From positions 89,042,395 to 89,106,394 of the forward strand of contig CM075853.1 of the NCBI GenBank assembly GCA_037975125.1: a DNA stretch of 64,000 nt, written 5' to 3'. The position numbers were made by a program, and so were the translations under genes. The DNA is from Latrodectus hesperus. Its lineage: Eukaryota; Arthropoda; Arachnida; Araneae; Theridiidae. The notes under the pieces are model-generated. The model was not told the origin of the DNA, did not search any database, and saw only the letters and a program-made list of their open reading frames with translations. This document shows positions 12,611-28,087 of the stretch, one piece after another. Within the stretch, counting starts at the first letter, position 1. Every line of letters begins with the position of its first letter.

Positions 12611-13430
12611 GGACAGTATAATGACCCAAGGCTGTTTGAAGAGATTTTCGATTTCCACGGCATAAATTGCTTTCCGGGAAGAATTTTTTCATACATAGTG
12701 AGTTGTATTCACAGGTCGCAAGAAAAGAAATACGAAGAATTCCAAGCACACATTTCGCTAGACAATTATGCAGAATCATAGCATGCATCTCCCGTTGTTC
12801 AACAATTGTTGGGATTGAACCCTTGACGTTTCACTTCAAAAAGTCCCTTCCTAGCTGATGGTATTCCCTAATGGTCAATCTTTGACATATCATAGTGAAT
12901 AGCCTAACGGCTGATGTCCGTTTACTACGAGTTATTTTTTTATTGATCACATTAACTGCTTTCCGAGACAGTGGGCTATATTCACGTGTTGCATATTCCT
13001 ATATGCTCCCCAATTTCCAATTGCGTTGAAGGCAGCAGAACAACATTCCTCTCCCATTGTTTAACCGTGGAGGGAATTGAATCCAGGACTTCATTCTCCC
13101 CAAAGAGCTCAGTCCTACCCCTCTAATGTTGAATATTGACAACACGTTGGGAACTGTATAAAGGTTTAAAGCTGTTGCACTTTATTTTAACACCCCCCCC
13201 GCGTCATTGCCATCTGGGAGAAATTTTCATAGATTCACTTGTCGCAATGGAAGAAATCCGGAAAATTCCCAAGCACTCACCATTGCATGCAGAAAACAAT
13301 AAGCTACATTTCTCCCGTTGTTTAAGAGATGCTGGGACTGAACCCAGTACATTTCGTTCTGAAGAACGTTGTCCTACCAGAAAGCCACGGTGAGTCTTAA
13401 TGCTTGACCTTGTTAATGTGTAACATTTCA
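12610..13430 (-). repeat. Tandem array of three ~262-bp units with a tRNA-like (SINE) head
   Basis: Three diverged units in one orientation each carry a pol III B-box-like motif on the minus strand: GGTTCAATCCC, GGATTCAATTCCC and GGGTTCAGTCCC, at plus positions 12811-12822, 13072-13084 and 13334-13345. The spacing is 261 and 262 bp. Downstream of each box (minus strand) lies an ACGGGAG / ATGGGAG motif. A related taatg...tgaca stretch follows each unit on the plus strand. A-box-like TGGCTTTCTGGTAGGA is best kept in unit 3. The regular spacing and shared flanks point to tandem multiplication of one SINE-derived unit, not three separate insertions. Confidence 0.7.
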
Positions 13431-16400
13431 AGAGTCCGGGCCTTTTGTCTGTGTTTATATAGTTCTATCAGAAGAAATAAGCAGTTGGAAATGTATGCCA
13501 ATAAACTATCTCTGTTCAAAAATTAAATTGGCCAATAAGGGTAATTTGAGAAATGTTTGATAATATAGAAAGCTTTTAGCATTATTAAGATTACTCGAGA
13601 GTTCATTTTTGAGAAAATTACATGAAAATTAACAAAAGTAAACTTATGAAAAATAAAACATTATTTTCACTATGGAAACAAACTGCATTTAAAACTAGTG
13701 TACGAATTCTAATCGAACATTGATAAACTAGCAGTATTAAATAGAATTTTCAGTTATCGAGTGCTTTTTAATTAAAAACGAATAATTTTTAGAATTCAAA
13801 GATAAATATGAAGAATAAAAATGATGAAATTGTGGCTTACATTTTAAAGAAAGTATCAGCTTCTTACTGAGGTTGTATACTTATTGCTTATAAAATTTAT
13901 TTACCGAAAAATTTGTTTGATTTTTGATGAAGCATATTTTCCATTGTGGCTGGAAAGTTATATAGGTCTCAGTATGACTCTCTTTCTTTATTAAGTTAAA
14001 AAAGAGAGTTGTTATCTGAAATGATTTAACTTTACTTTTACAAAAATAAAATGTTTCACAATCTCTTATTTTTTTTTTAAAATATATGAATTGTTAAATG
14101 CATTGAAATTAAACTAGAGAATAAATTTTTCTCTGAAATGTAAAAAAATATGTTTTCTATGTGATAAATAGTAATAGAACAGATGGATTTTTATACGTTC
14201 TATTGAATAACTAAGAAAATATTTGGTGAATTTTTCTAGAATTTCAGAGAAGTAAAGGATATATTTAATTAGATTAAGATTAATTAAGATTTATTTAGTG
14301 GTGTAATCAGAAAACGAACAACAAATTATATAAACATATTTATTTCTCCTAATCTGTATCAGAAAAGTTCAAAATAATGTAATGCCGAAACAAATGATTA
14401 TATGAAACAAATGAAATGACTATGTTAGAAAATTAAAAATATTCATAGAGTTGTACATTTTAAAAATTTAGAAAACTCTCACGAACTTTTTGCTCATAAC
14501 ACAGAGTTTTTAACCAAATTTTGTTTAAAAAAATTGGGCGAATAAGAACATTTGTACAGGTAGTTTTATACTTAACATTTGGAAAGTAGTAATTCATTGT
14601 ATTTAATAAACTGGAATTAGGAACTAGCAATAAGACGAAATCTCAAAGTCTTTTTCTGTAGGGTTTTGTATGGCAATAATAAAAACAATATATATAAAAC
14701 TAAGTATAAAACTATTTTTCACTTTTTGTATAAAATAATATATTAGCATTCAAAGTATTCGGTTTTTTAATTCAAAGGGTGATTCGAGTAAGAAGTATGG
14801 CTTTAAGAGAATTCTGAGTCACTGAAAACATACACACACCTGAGATAGAAGATTAATCTACAAAGTGTTAAACACAAAGACGAGAGCTCTCTGACCATTT
14901 AGTTACCAGCTTTATCTACTTACCACTGAAATGTATCTACGAAAACATTGATTCAATCAACCCTATGCTGAAAATGCGCAGTATTAATAAAAATAAGTAT
15001 CTTTGAATAAATATTTATAGGAAAAGGAAAAAATAAATATATACTATTGTTTTGTACACTTGAATGAATGAACAGACTTATATATATGATCCTCTCCCTG
15101 TGAATATTCTTTTCCACAATCAATGTGTCCCTCAAAACAACTGAAAGAAAAAGCCCGTTTAGATAAGAACACATGAGAAATTAAATAACAAATGATGCAC
15201 ATAACTCTTCATTACATAAACCTTGAGAGTTGATTGTCTTATTTCTGAAGAATAGGTTATTTACATTTGTAGAGGTACACATCTAAAAGGCATTTTTTAT
15301 AAGTGCATAACTGATGCAACATTTCGTTTTAAGGCCTAGATGGCGTCTTGTTTCATTAATAACAATGTACTTTGGAACGCCTTTGAAGTGTTCTCATTCA
15401 AATCGATCTAAATATTCTTTACTTCAACTGGATGATTATGACAAACATATCCTTGAAAAAAAACGACGTTTTTTTATCATCAAATCATCAGAATAAAATC
15501 ATTCTCTTTGATAAGATTTACTAAATTGAACAGAAAAAACTCTTTTTTTTTTTTTTTTTTTTTGCGTTTGAAAAGATGAATGGGATCAAGAATGATAAAA
15601 GGAATGATGACCTTATAACTTGATTGACCTTATACTTTATTTGAAACAGACAAAAATATTTTGCTTAGCATTTGGAAAAGTAAACGTAGTTCTCCATAAA
15701 GCTTGTAATGTTAATCGTAACTATATACTTCAGCGTAACATACTGTGGTGGATCCAAAATAATATAAAACATAATAATTTGAATTTTTTTCTACTGATGT
15801 TACATAAGGTTCCATTTTTTCAATGCATGATTTCTGTGTATTTCAAAAAAGCTGAATTTCTTAGAATCCTCTTTCATATGATTTTTATCGTCCAAGATTT
15901 CATTTACTAGCATTCAAAGTACGCTGTAAGTAATTATATAATAAGTAATACCAAGTTCATAACTAAATTTATCCCAAGTAATAGTAATATTACATTAAGG
16001 AACTGAAAATAAAAATCATTGTCAATTGTAGAAACTTGATGCAAATTGTTAATATCTGCGTATTTAAATATATTATTGCATTGGGCCTTAATTCTGAAAG
16101 GGTTAGAAGAGGAATTAAACTGTCAAGAACAGAAAATCTTAAATGACACTGAGGACTTTGTGCGAAAAATAATTTCTTTTAATATCTCAATTATTTTCGT
16201 AAATTATAGTTCAGTCAATTCCTATTGATTAATGATACAGAGTGTTTCGTATTGGAATCATAAAACAGTATAGTGTAAATAAGAAGCCATATATTCTTTA
16301 ATGACTTATGGCAGTCAATTATTTTCATTAAACAATATGAATATGCTAATTTTTCAAGAAAGAAAAGTGTGTCTCAAATTATAACTTATAGTATAAGTTT

Positions 16401-16816
16401 AAATGTTCTTTATTACATACATTGCTCTGACACACTGTTTAAAATTTGAATTTTGTCATAAAAGTTGATGCATGTCAATAAAACTGATTCAGTTTATTGA
16501 TAATCTTACATAACATGTTCCTAAAGTTTTAAAATTGTATCCGTAAATTTCTCAAACCTTATAACTTTGTGTGGCGATTAAAAATAGAAAAATAACAAAA
16601 ATAATTAATATTTGATTAATTTTGTTATAATTATCCATATTGCAAGCAACTATTTTTTTCTAAATCATATTTTTTACAATTTCTCAGCAATTATAAATTT
16701 ATGCTATAACTTATAAAAAAGAAAAATGTGCTTAATTTTTTAAATTAACATTGTTAGAAATTAGGAATCAATTGAATAATTGTTGTTCCCTTTTTTTCTT
16801 ATACATGCTAAGACTG
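13431..16816. other. AT-rich stretch without a recognisable gene
   Basis: It contains a 21-base T run (15543-15563) with no AATAAA on the minus strand before it, so it is not clearly a retroposed poly(A). The frames at 14953-15174, 15314-15496 and 15620-15910 match nothing I know. Confidence 0.5.
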
Positions 16817-16984
16817 CACTGCTGGACATCCAAAATGCAGCACAAAGACATATCATAGCAAGACCAGACATATCACAGCAAAATTTATTTGACAATTAAC
16901 ACGTTATACAAAGAAAGTGATCGAAATTAATCTTCTTGTCAAGTGTAGATGATGGAAAAATCAGTAATGTAATTAATGGCTATG

Positions 16985-18005
16985 ATCGCTGTCATACACC
17001 TAGGCACAAAATCAAATTAATGGCTATAGTCTTTAGGCTTTAGATGAATCCTTCAGGTATAGTAATCCATGTATTTTCCACATATTGCCAAGGTCTAGTA
17101 TAGAAACGGTTGGTGTATCCTGGGCCAGCTGTTGCGCAAGCATGGACCACATGTTTCAGACACACGGGAAAATAAGCATGAAAAGGAAACAATGCAATCT
17201 AATGGATAAAGAAGATTTCTTGAACACTGCGTGGCGCATATGATGGTGCATTATCCCGTTGCAATATTGTTGATGACAAGTGCTGAATGTATGGGAGAAC
17301 CACGGGTTCTAACATGTCAGAAATGTTACTGCGCATGTTCGGTGTATCGGTAATACGTATTAGAGGGAGGCAGGAATGACTTGCATCTGGTTACATGGTT
17401 TGGAGCAGTTCAGTACTACTCCAAACCATGTAACCGGATGCAGGATCAGCGTGCCGATGCATAAAGCAATAGTTCAGCAGTTTTTCTCTCCAGTATATCC
17501 AGACTCGAATACGAATATTGTGGTGTAGCAAGTAGAAGTGGAATTCGTTGATAAAGACAGTGTCATTTCATTTTGTTTCCCATGTCCGTCGTTCGTTGTA
17601 TACCACTGACTGAGCTAAAGCCTGTTTTTTGACTCAAGGTTAAATGAAACAAACGGATGTCTTGCGCATATTCCACTCATTTGCAAATGATGTCGAATTG
17701 AACAAGAGGACATTGAATGATGCGAAAACAGACTGAATCTGTTGTGCTGATGTTCGTGATGTAGCTGAGCAACTCATCACTGACATGAGCATTATATAAA
17801 TTTCATCACGTGTAATGGTGCAATAAAGTGCGCGTGTTCTATACCATTGATCTGCCGTCCTTTCCTGTATCCAGCGATTACAGATACACATCGCTGTTGC
17901 TAGGTTTCGTCCAACACGATCACCGATTTCTGTGAAAGATTATCTGCAATCCCTATGGGCTACTACACCTCCTCGGTTGAACTCAGAAACACTCTCGAAA
18001 GACTT
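16985..18005 (-). pseudogene. Tc1-like DDE transposase pseudogene (element A)
   Basis: Read on the minus strand in several frames, the order follows a Tc1-like transposase. An N-terminal helix-turn-helix region contains VVAHRDC, then VGRNLATAMCICNRWIQE (about 17860-17930), then SCSATSRTSAQQIQSVF. Next is the catalytic core: FINEFHFYL at about 17545, LLNYCFMHRH, then GYMVW. After that come LEPVVLPYIQHL and LQRDNAPSYAPRSVQEI, and finally NMWSMLAQQLAQDTP near 17140. The first catalytic Asp (family FTDES) is Asn here; the second survives in QRDNAP; the SPDL region carrying the third is scrambled. Stops and frameshifts are frequent, so it cannot encode an active enzyme. Confidence 0.85.
17380..17444. 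repeat. Hairpin inside transposase fossil A, 29-bp arms, 7-nt loop
   Basis: 17380-17408 and the reverse complement of 17416-17444 match at 26 of 29 positions; the loop is ttcagta. It lies just after the codons for the conserved MVW, where the family normally continues with a non-palindromic GG(I/A)-type stretch. The second arm therefore looks like an added inverted copy of the first, made by template switching or fold-back repair. Confidence 0.85.
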
Positions 18006-18234
18006 TACGAAATATAGTTGATATAGACATTAAAAAAAGAAAGGAAAAAACTGTTGTACTTATCTCTTTTCACCTTTTATGTAGCTCTTGCAGGTGGTAC
18101 TACAGTCATCCGTGATGTACATATGCGCTGTAATGAATTGCATATTTCATTACATGATGTAAATTTGACAAATGCAGGATGTAAATTTCACATCATTAGC
18201 ATGCTCCCTTCAGAGTGTTAAATGATCCACAGTG

Positions 18235-20048
18235 TATAACCTTAATAAAAAAATAAGAATTTTATCACTTCCACTTGTTTTACAGATATCTCCAAAAGAG
18301 ATTTAATTCATATATATCATTTGTGCAATAACTTTCAGCTAGAGAATACTTTCTATTAACCCTCTTAAAGAGTAGAATTTAGTGAGATTTCTAAAACTAG
18401 AAGATATTTAAGGTGACATTTTGATATCACTTAATAGATGGATGTATGCATGCATACATACCCATAACGGGAAAGCGGTTCGCATCCACAGAAAATTCAC
18501 TGTTGTTGGTGTAACTAAACTAGACATAAAACTATAAAACAGCACCTGTTCATTATCAGGATTAGGGAAACTTGCTAACTATATAAGCTATTAGTTTTTC
18601 CATAGTTAAAAAGCTAATAGTGTTTATTCTTTAATTGAAGGTTAGCAATGTATGAAAAATATAACACTGAAAAGTTAATGAAATATAATTCTAATAATTT
18701 ATTTTTTATTTTTAGAACATAAAAAATGATATATATTTTTCATCAAAGCATTCTCTTAAAGATTATAGCAATGTTATCTTTCTTATTAGGATCTCCCTCA
18801 ATTCAAGTAAAATTTGTTTAAATTTATACAGAGTTGTATCCTGTGTACTCTGGATATCTCTAAAAATTACAATGTATAACTATTCTTTTTATCATCATTA
18901 GAAGACATTTCCTTGTCTTTTTTAAATTTAGATCAAAGATCAGATAAAATCTTTTACCGTAAATTTTATGTCTAAGACGTATTTTTAAGCTATATTCTCT
19001 TCTTGATTACATATGCTTCATATTGCATTTAGACTGGACAAAAAGCCTCGTTCTTTTCATTGATTTTCAACTTTACTTATTACTTTATTTTGTTCATGGT
19101 CTATTTTGAAATTTTTGAAATTTTCTTAGTTATTATAAATTGCTTAATTGTCACGCACATTTATTCGGCTGTTATGCTCGAGATAGTTTAAAGTAGTTCC
19201 ATCAAGATTATAGTAATTATCGAAACTGAAGCCATAAACATGCACCTATTCCCAAAGATTCGTTACATGTCTTTCGTATATTGTCTTTCAAAAACTAAGA
19301 TTATTAAAAATCTGTTCAAATTATCGAAATATAATAGTAAAACCAGATAGGAAATGAATAGCACTTATAAATGAAATCCATATATAGCATTATAAAAAAA
19401 CTGATCGATTGCTGATTATTAAATTTGGGTATTTACTATGATTTAAAATGTCAATATTGACCATTCAGTCGATTGTTCGACATTCGTTAGCAATGAAGTT
19501 ACTTCGGAATCACAAAAATGTTTTTTTTTATATTCTTTGCACATAACTATCAATTTTACAGAAAATTTCTGAGTTATGAATCAGACTTAATGCATGTACA
19601 GTGTGTTGAATGTATAATTACACCAGTTAAGTTTTTAGGAAAAAATAGAAAATTATTTCTTATTCAGCTTTTATATTGCAGATCTATAAAAATTATTTTA
19701 GAATGCCTATAGAAATATGCTATTTTCGTAGACAATGAACATTTCAGGAAAATGACGTAATAGTAAAGGGATGAAATTAAAAATTATATTATTATTTAAT
19801 TATTAATCATATTTTTTACTTAACAAATTTATTGATATAATATAATTAAATTTCCTTATTCATAGGCTAGAAATTAAATATTGAAAATCTGCCATACTCT
19901 GTAGTAATGTTTATAGCGATTATAAAATAATTATTCCTTTTAAATTGGCAAAGCGTAATAGGTATCCTAATAGCTAAAAGGTATGCAAGAGGTATTGGAA
20001 CATTTACGTATGTTTTTCTCGAAGAGAACACTTCATATAACTTATGAA
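18235..20048. other. AT-rich stretch without a recognisable gene
   Basis: The only definite structure is an 18-bp perfect palindrome at 18442-18459 (atgtatgcatgcatacat). A 64-codon plus-strand frame at 19518-19712 shows no domain. Confidence 0.5.
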
Positions 20049-20060
20049 CTCATTAAGTGA
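20049..20060. repeat. Left target-site duplication of the SINE
   Basis: ctcattaagtga is repeated exactly at 20360-20371. The two copies flank the SINE and mark its insertion site. Confidence 0.9.
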
Positions 20061-20359
20061 ATGGTTGTTGCTCAAGCATGTTTCTCTGTACCTAGTCTTG
20101 AATTGGACTCTACCTGTTAGATAAGCAGCCGGGTGGAATCTTCGTGATTTTTGAAGCATGGACCAAGCACAACACCCCCAATACTTGGCCTGCCACCCCC
20201 AGAGGTATCATTTCACTTGGAGGACATTGCAACCACGCCCAGTTTTAACGTAACCCATCCAATTTTATAGAAAACGACGGATTTTCGGTCAAGTTGGGGT
20301 TCGAACTAACTATCTTCCGATAGTGAGAACGACGCCCTAACCAATCAGGCCACCGCTGC
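20061..20359 (-). mobile_element. tRNA-derived SINE (~300 bp) with target-site duplications
   Basis: On the minus strand the element begins at about 20359 with a tRNA-like head. The A box is TGGCCTGATTGGTTAGGGCG (plus 20333-20352) and the B box is GTTCGAACCCC (plus about 20295-20305), as in the internal RNA polymerase III promoter of tRNA genes. A non-tRNA body of about 230 bp follows. Perfect 12-bp duplications bound it on both sides, so the insertion is intact end to end. The 3' end is not A-rich, so it is not a simple poly(A)-tailed SINE; mobilisation would have used a LINE encoded elsewhere. The well-kept promoter boxes make it younger than the array at 12610-13430. Confidence 0.9.
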
Positions 20360-20371
20360 CTCATTAAGTGA
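20360..20371. repeat. Right target-site duplication of the SINE
   Basis: ctcattaagtga is identical to 20049-20060. Confidence 0.9.
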
Positions 20372-21135
20372 TTGTTTTTTACATGTTATAAAGGCAAGAG
20401 TCTGGAAAACTTTCATGAACTCACTCAGACGGATATGCTTGCAGGATGCAAAAATGAAGCTTCCATCCCTCCTTTTTCGACAACTAGTAGCAAACTTGAA
20501 CTAGAACAAACTTGAAACTCCAAAGAGCAGGGTTAGTTTCTTGGTCACGGTAAGTTTAATATCTCTATTAATTAATAACATCTGAAAACTATGATTTTCA
20601 GATTAATTTAATAGAAATGCAGAAATGCATTGAATACTGTAAGAAAAATTAAGGCGTCTATATTTTAATAATAATTAGTTATATTAATAATAAACTTTCG
20701 AAATTACTGTAAAAAGATTTTCGTATGTACATAAATATCAAATTTTTTCAATCATATATAATTATTCAATATAATTTGCCATACATCACATTATAGCTAA
20801 AAGTATAAATTAAAATATAATTACTGATACTTTCCATGTGACAGAATGCAACATAATATAACAGCTCATTAGACTATTATAATGCCACTGAAAGCTTCAA
20901 TTAAGTGTAATTAGGTTGAATATTACTATAGGCAACGTTATTTTTATGTTATTTTCAAAAGGAAATGCCGTAATATCAAGAACAAAAATTTCTGCCATGA
21001 ATGCTTGTGCCTAATCATTTTAACATTCATGAATTCAGTGAATAGAATCCCACACCTGGTAATTGAAAGAGTGGCATTTTTTTCAAGTTGGGCGTAATCT
21101 TCTTGTGGAAGAGCATTTCTCCATTCGGAAGTCAT
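20372..21135. other. No gene recognised
   Basis: AT-rich sequence. A 63-codon minus-strand frame at 20944-21135 includes EDYAQLEKNATLSITRCG, which is less biased than its neighbours, but I cannot assign it. Confidence 0.4.
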
Positions 21136-21139
21136 TATT

Positions 21140-21797
21140 CAAGATGCGAAAAGAGAGTGATCTATCTCCTCTTATTGTTTGCGTTTGTTTAACCGGAAAC
21201 CCACCCGCAACTGTTTGTTGATTCGGGTCAAATGGTATAAGAGAAAGCTTACTTCAACTTTCACCTTCTAGAGTCATAATAGTATTGACCTCAATAAAAA
21301 GAAAGCCTGGAATTTTCTGAGTAATCTCCGTAACAGGGAATAAGCCAATCACTGAATTCTTTAAGGTATATGAGAATTACTACACTTAGTTTTCAATAAG
21401 AGTTTTGTATTGATAAGGACTTCGAATTTTTTGTTTATTTATCATCCCCATAGTGAATCTTCAGTCCTCTGTGTATATACAGATACCTTTTAATAGAGAG
21501 ATGACATTGCATTTTTCCTTTTCTGTAGAACAGTGCTTACTTCACTGCTTTCTTTAACTTCATTTGATATAAATGCTTGCCTAACATTTGCAGGAAATAA
21601 CAGTTATCCTAATTTATGTTAGTTTTATGTGGTATTCTACTTTTTTGTTTCTACGCAATGTATGGTGTTTTATGTGATTAATTCAATGTGATCTCTAATT
21701 CATGTAAAAGAAAAAGAAAAATGTATTACTTATCTCTTTTTTCTCTCATCCATACCTATTCACAGGTTTTACTTAATAAAAGAAATTACTGATAGTT

Positions 21798-21824
<27 letters not shown>
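21140..21824 (+). pseudogene. Probable retroposed transcript 3' end with encoded poly(A)
   Basis: A 27-base A run (21798-21824) is preceded 17 bp upstream by AATAAA (21775-21780). That is the spacing of a poly(A) signal and cleavage site in mRNA, so a DNA-encoded tail here suggests a processed copy of a transcript or the 3' end of a LINE. The body upstream is T-rich and UTR-like. Its left limit is my estimate, and no coding sequence is identifiable. I could not find a matching target-site duplication. A chance A run beside AATAAA is the alternative. Confidence 0.35.
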
Positions 21825-21828
<4 letters not shown>

Positions 21829-23469
21829 TGGGAGCTAGAGTGACCAGCATTTACAATTCGCTATTCCATATATAACATAATAAAACTAAGAAAAATCGTG
21901 AAGTAATTTTCAATAAAATATGACACATTTTTGTAAAATAATAGTAAAAGATTGAGTTTCAGATATTTTTTTGTATCCTAAGCCCTTCCGATCCATTTCG
22001 TTGACTTTTTCTGAACGATGTAAACAACATCTCTTTTTCACTATTTGAAAGCAAGCATTTTCTCTAATTAGTTTTCAAAACTTTTCATTACAATAATTTT
22101 AAGATTCAAGTTTACGTAAAATCATATTAATTCATCACAAGCATACTAATTTAACGCAAGTTATTGAACAAAAAATGTACAACATTTAGTTACCTTCTTA
22201 ATATTAACAAATGAGTAACCGAAATATCAAATTCATTTGTTTTTAAGAAAAGTAACTTAAATAATACTAGGCAATTTGTGCTCACTCACAGAATAAAACC
22301 CACCCATATTTGAAATCAATTAAATTAACTTTTTACATACTAATTCTTGAAACACATGTGGAAATCTCGCGCGCGTGTTTCTACAAGTATATTCATTTAT
22401 CCCTTTTACATGGCAGTCTGATATTACATGTATTTAATAAGAAATTATGTGATTACTATAAAGAAAAACTATCATTTAGTGAATATTAGACACGATGAGA
22501 TTTTTGTCTGCCTGGATTTTGATCGTAACTTAGTAATTAGACTAGAATTATTAAAAGGTTTTTATCAAAAATGGGGGGTATTCTAACTCATTCTTTCTGA
22601 TTATCATTAGCAAATCGAAGTATTGACACAAAAATTGAGAATTTGAATGTAGTTACTCTTTAATAATAAGATATTATTGGTATGTACAGGTTAATCATAC
22701 TAGTTGGACTGGTTGGACTAGAATATATTGAAGAAATTTTACCAGACTTCTGTTCAATGTCTGCTTCCTTCAAATGCGATTTTGTTTTTAAAGTCATTTT
22801 TTTAAATGCTTTAATTAAAAGGATACAACTCTTTTATGTTTAACACCAGGATAAGTTCTAAAAATTTATAAAATATTTTTAGGAAAAGATTTTTTTTCTT
22901 TCACAACTTTTTTTTTAAAAATATTCATATTCGTTGAATGAATATTTAGACGAGTACATGGTGAAATTAAAGTAATTACTGAATGTAAATCTAATTTGGA
23001 TTTAAATATTGAATTAGAAACTTAATACAATTTATCAATGACAAAAGCTTTCTCAGTTCTGTAAATGTTTTTTAAAAATTTCCCATTATAACTAAAAATT
23101 GGCAAAAATTTTTTTTCTTTTAATCTGAAATAATAACGAAAAGTATTTTTAAGACCACAAAGGAACGAATTTCTTTCAAATGCAGTTTATAAACATAGTT
23201 CATATCGCAACAAATTAATAAATGATTTGTTTAAGTTTTCATTAAATTTCAAATTTATCAAAAGCTTGATCATTATAATTTTTTAAAACTCTATTTTTGC
23301 TATTTATTACAGGCTTAGCATAAATGAGTCATTCATTTTGAAAGGCTATATTTTCAAAAGTATTAGGTACATATATGAAAGTTTTGTATGAAGTATCCAA
23401 AACTCACCAAGTTTGTATTGTGAGTTCCAGGTGGCAGAATGCGACTATAATCTTTCAAATCAGTTGAGG
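21825..23469. other. AT-rich stretch without a recognisable gene
   Basis: No repeats or coding signatures were recognised. A short CpG cluster (cgcgcgcg, about 22369-22376) is unusual for the local composition but stands alone. Confidence 0.5.
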
Positions 23470-23691
23470 CAGTACGAAGTTAGTATCAGCCGAAAATGAT
23501 GGTAAGCAAGTAAAAGTGATTGTATTCTTGAAAATGCTAGTGATTCGTATATTATATCCATGCAATGGCTTTCAGAAGAGAGTGAAAAAAAACCACTGGG
23601 TAAATAAAGCATTTTGTGGTGGTACCGGCAATTCAAGGATATCAGTTGTTTGCTACAAAATGTGTGGAGTGAGTTTGATTATCGTTTGAAC
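23470..23691 (+). pseudogene. Unassigned decayed coding-like fragment
   Basis: About 73 codons are open on the plus strand without a start codon at the left edge. The stretch includes SAENDGKQVKVIVFLKML, then QKRVKKNHWVNKAFCGG, ending at a TGA near 23689. A neighbouring frame continues as WWYRQFKDISCLLQ. The KNHWVN / YRQF pattern faintly recalls the N-terminal part of Harbinger-type transposases, but this is weak and may be chance. No catalytic residues can be located. Confidence 0.15.
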
Positions 23692-23923
23692 TTGTATCTT
23701 GTCACCGAAAGTGATTCACTATGGATAATGTTAAAGGGTGTATAAAAACTTGATGAGCTTGTGGTTCTTTTCATATATTTTTCATCTGTATACTTGTAAT
23801 ATTTTTGAAAATATACCCTTTACAAAACGAATGGATCATTTATGCTATTCTTGTATAATAACACTAATGAATCGAAATGTGTGTATAAGAATATTAAACT
23901 ATATTCTCAAATGTAATGTTCAA

Positions 23924-23926
<3 letters not shown>

Positions 23927-23987
<61 letters not shown>
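23927..23987. repeat. (AT)n microsatellite
   Basis: About 30 uninterrupted AT units. The plus-strand frame at 23738-24052 runs through it as Ile-Tyr repeats and is not a gene. Confidence 0.97.
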
Positions 23988-23990
<3 letters not shown>

Positions 23991-24445
23991 CTGCTTACTA
24001 CAAATTTAAGTCGTCTCGTTTCAAAACACATTTATATTCTGCATCCAAGTAAAGTTTTATATCGAAACCTTTGAGTGTAATATTTCTTCTGATGTAACAC
24101 ATGAACGCAATTTTATTGTTTTAGAAGCACATCTCTGAAAATATTACATATGAGGAAATCTGTGGTATAGGTATGAATTTAGTATAGAAATTTCTTTCAT
24201 TATACGCAGATATAGTGTTCTGCTTTCGCGAAAATTCTTAATATTGCAACAAACACATTATTAATTGATCAAGGTAGTTTAGAAAAGTACTTTAATAAAG
24301 AATGCATATCCTATTGACAAAGAATGCGTATTATAAAATGATAATTAAATTTTTGTATAATTTTACTGACATTAAAAAACTGTGAACGAAGTGTGTAGAT
24401 AAATGAAGTGTGGGTAATGAAAAAAAAATAATGCTAACAAAAGAA

Positions 24446-28085
<3,640 letters not shown>

Positions 28086-28087
28086 TA

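Larger units (their letters stand above)
16817..18234 (-). mobile_element. Decayed Tc1/mariner transposon A (~1.4 kb)
   Basis: A fossil Tc1-like element in minus orientation. The low-coordinate end begins CACTGCTGGACATCC and the high-coordinate end, read on the minus strand, begins CACTGTGGATCAT. These are plausible degenerate terminal inverted repeats. A TA dinucleotide follows the high end (18235-18236); the matching TA at the low end appears lost. Within the low end, agacatatcatagcaa is directly repeated as agacatatcacagcaa (16847-16881). The transposase frame is described separately. The size matches Tc1-like elements, so this looks like a full-length insertion decayed by point mutation. 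Confidence 0.75.

Noticed and set aside
12610..13430. CRISPR-like array because of regular spacing
   Set aside because: The units are ~262 bp, diverged, and carry pol III-type boxes; there are no short identical repeats or cas genes.
15543..15563. 21-base T run as a minus-strand poly(A) tail
   Set aside because: No AATAAA precedes it on the minus strand and no target-site duplication was found.
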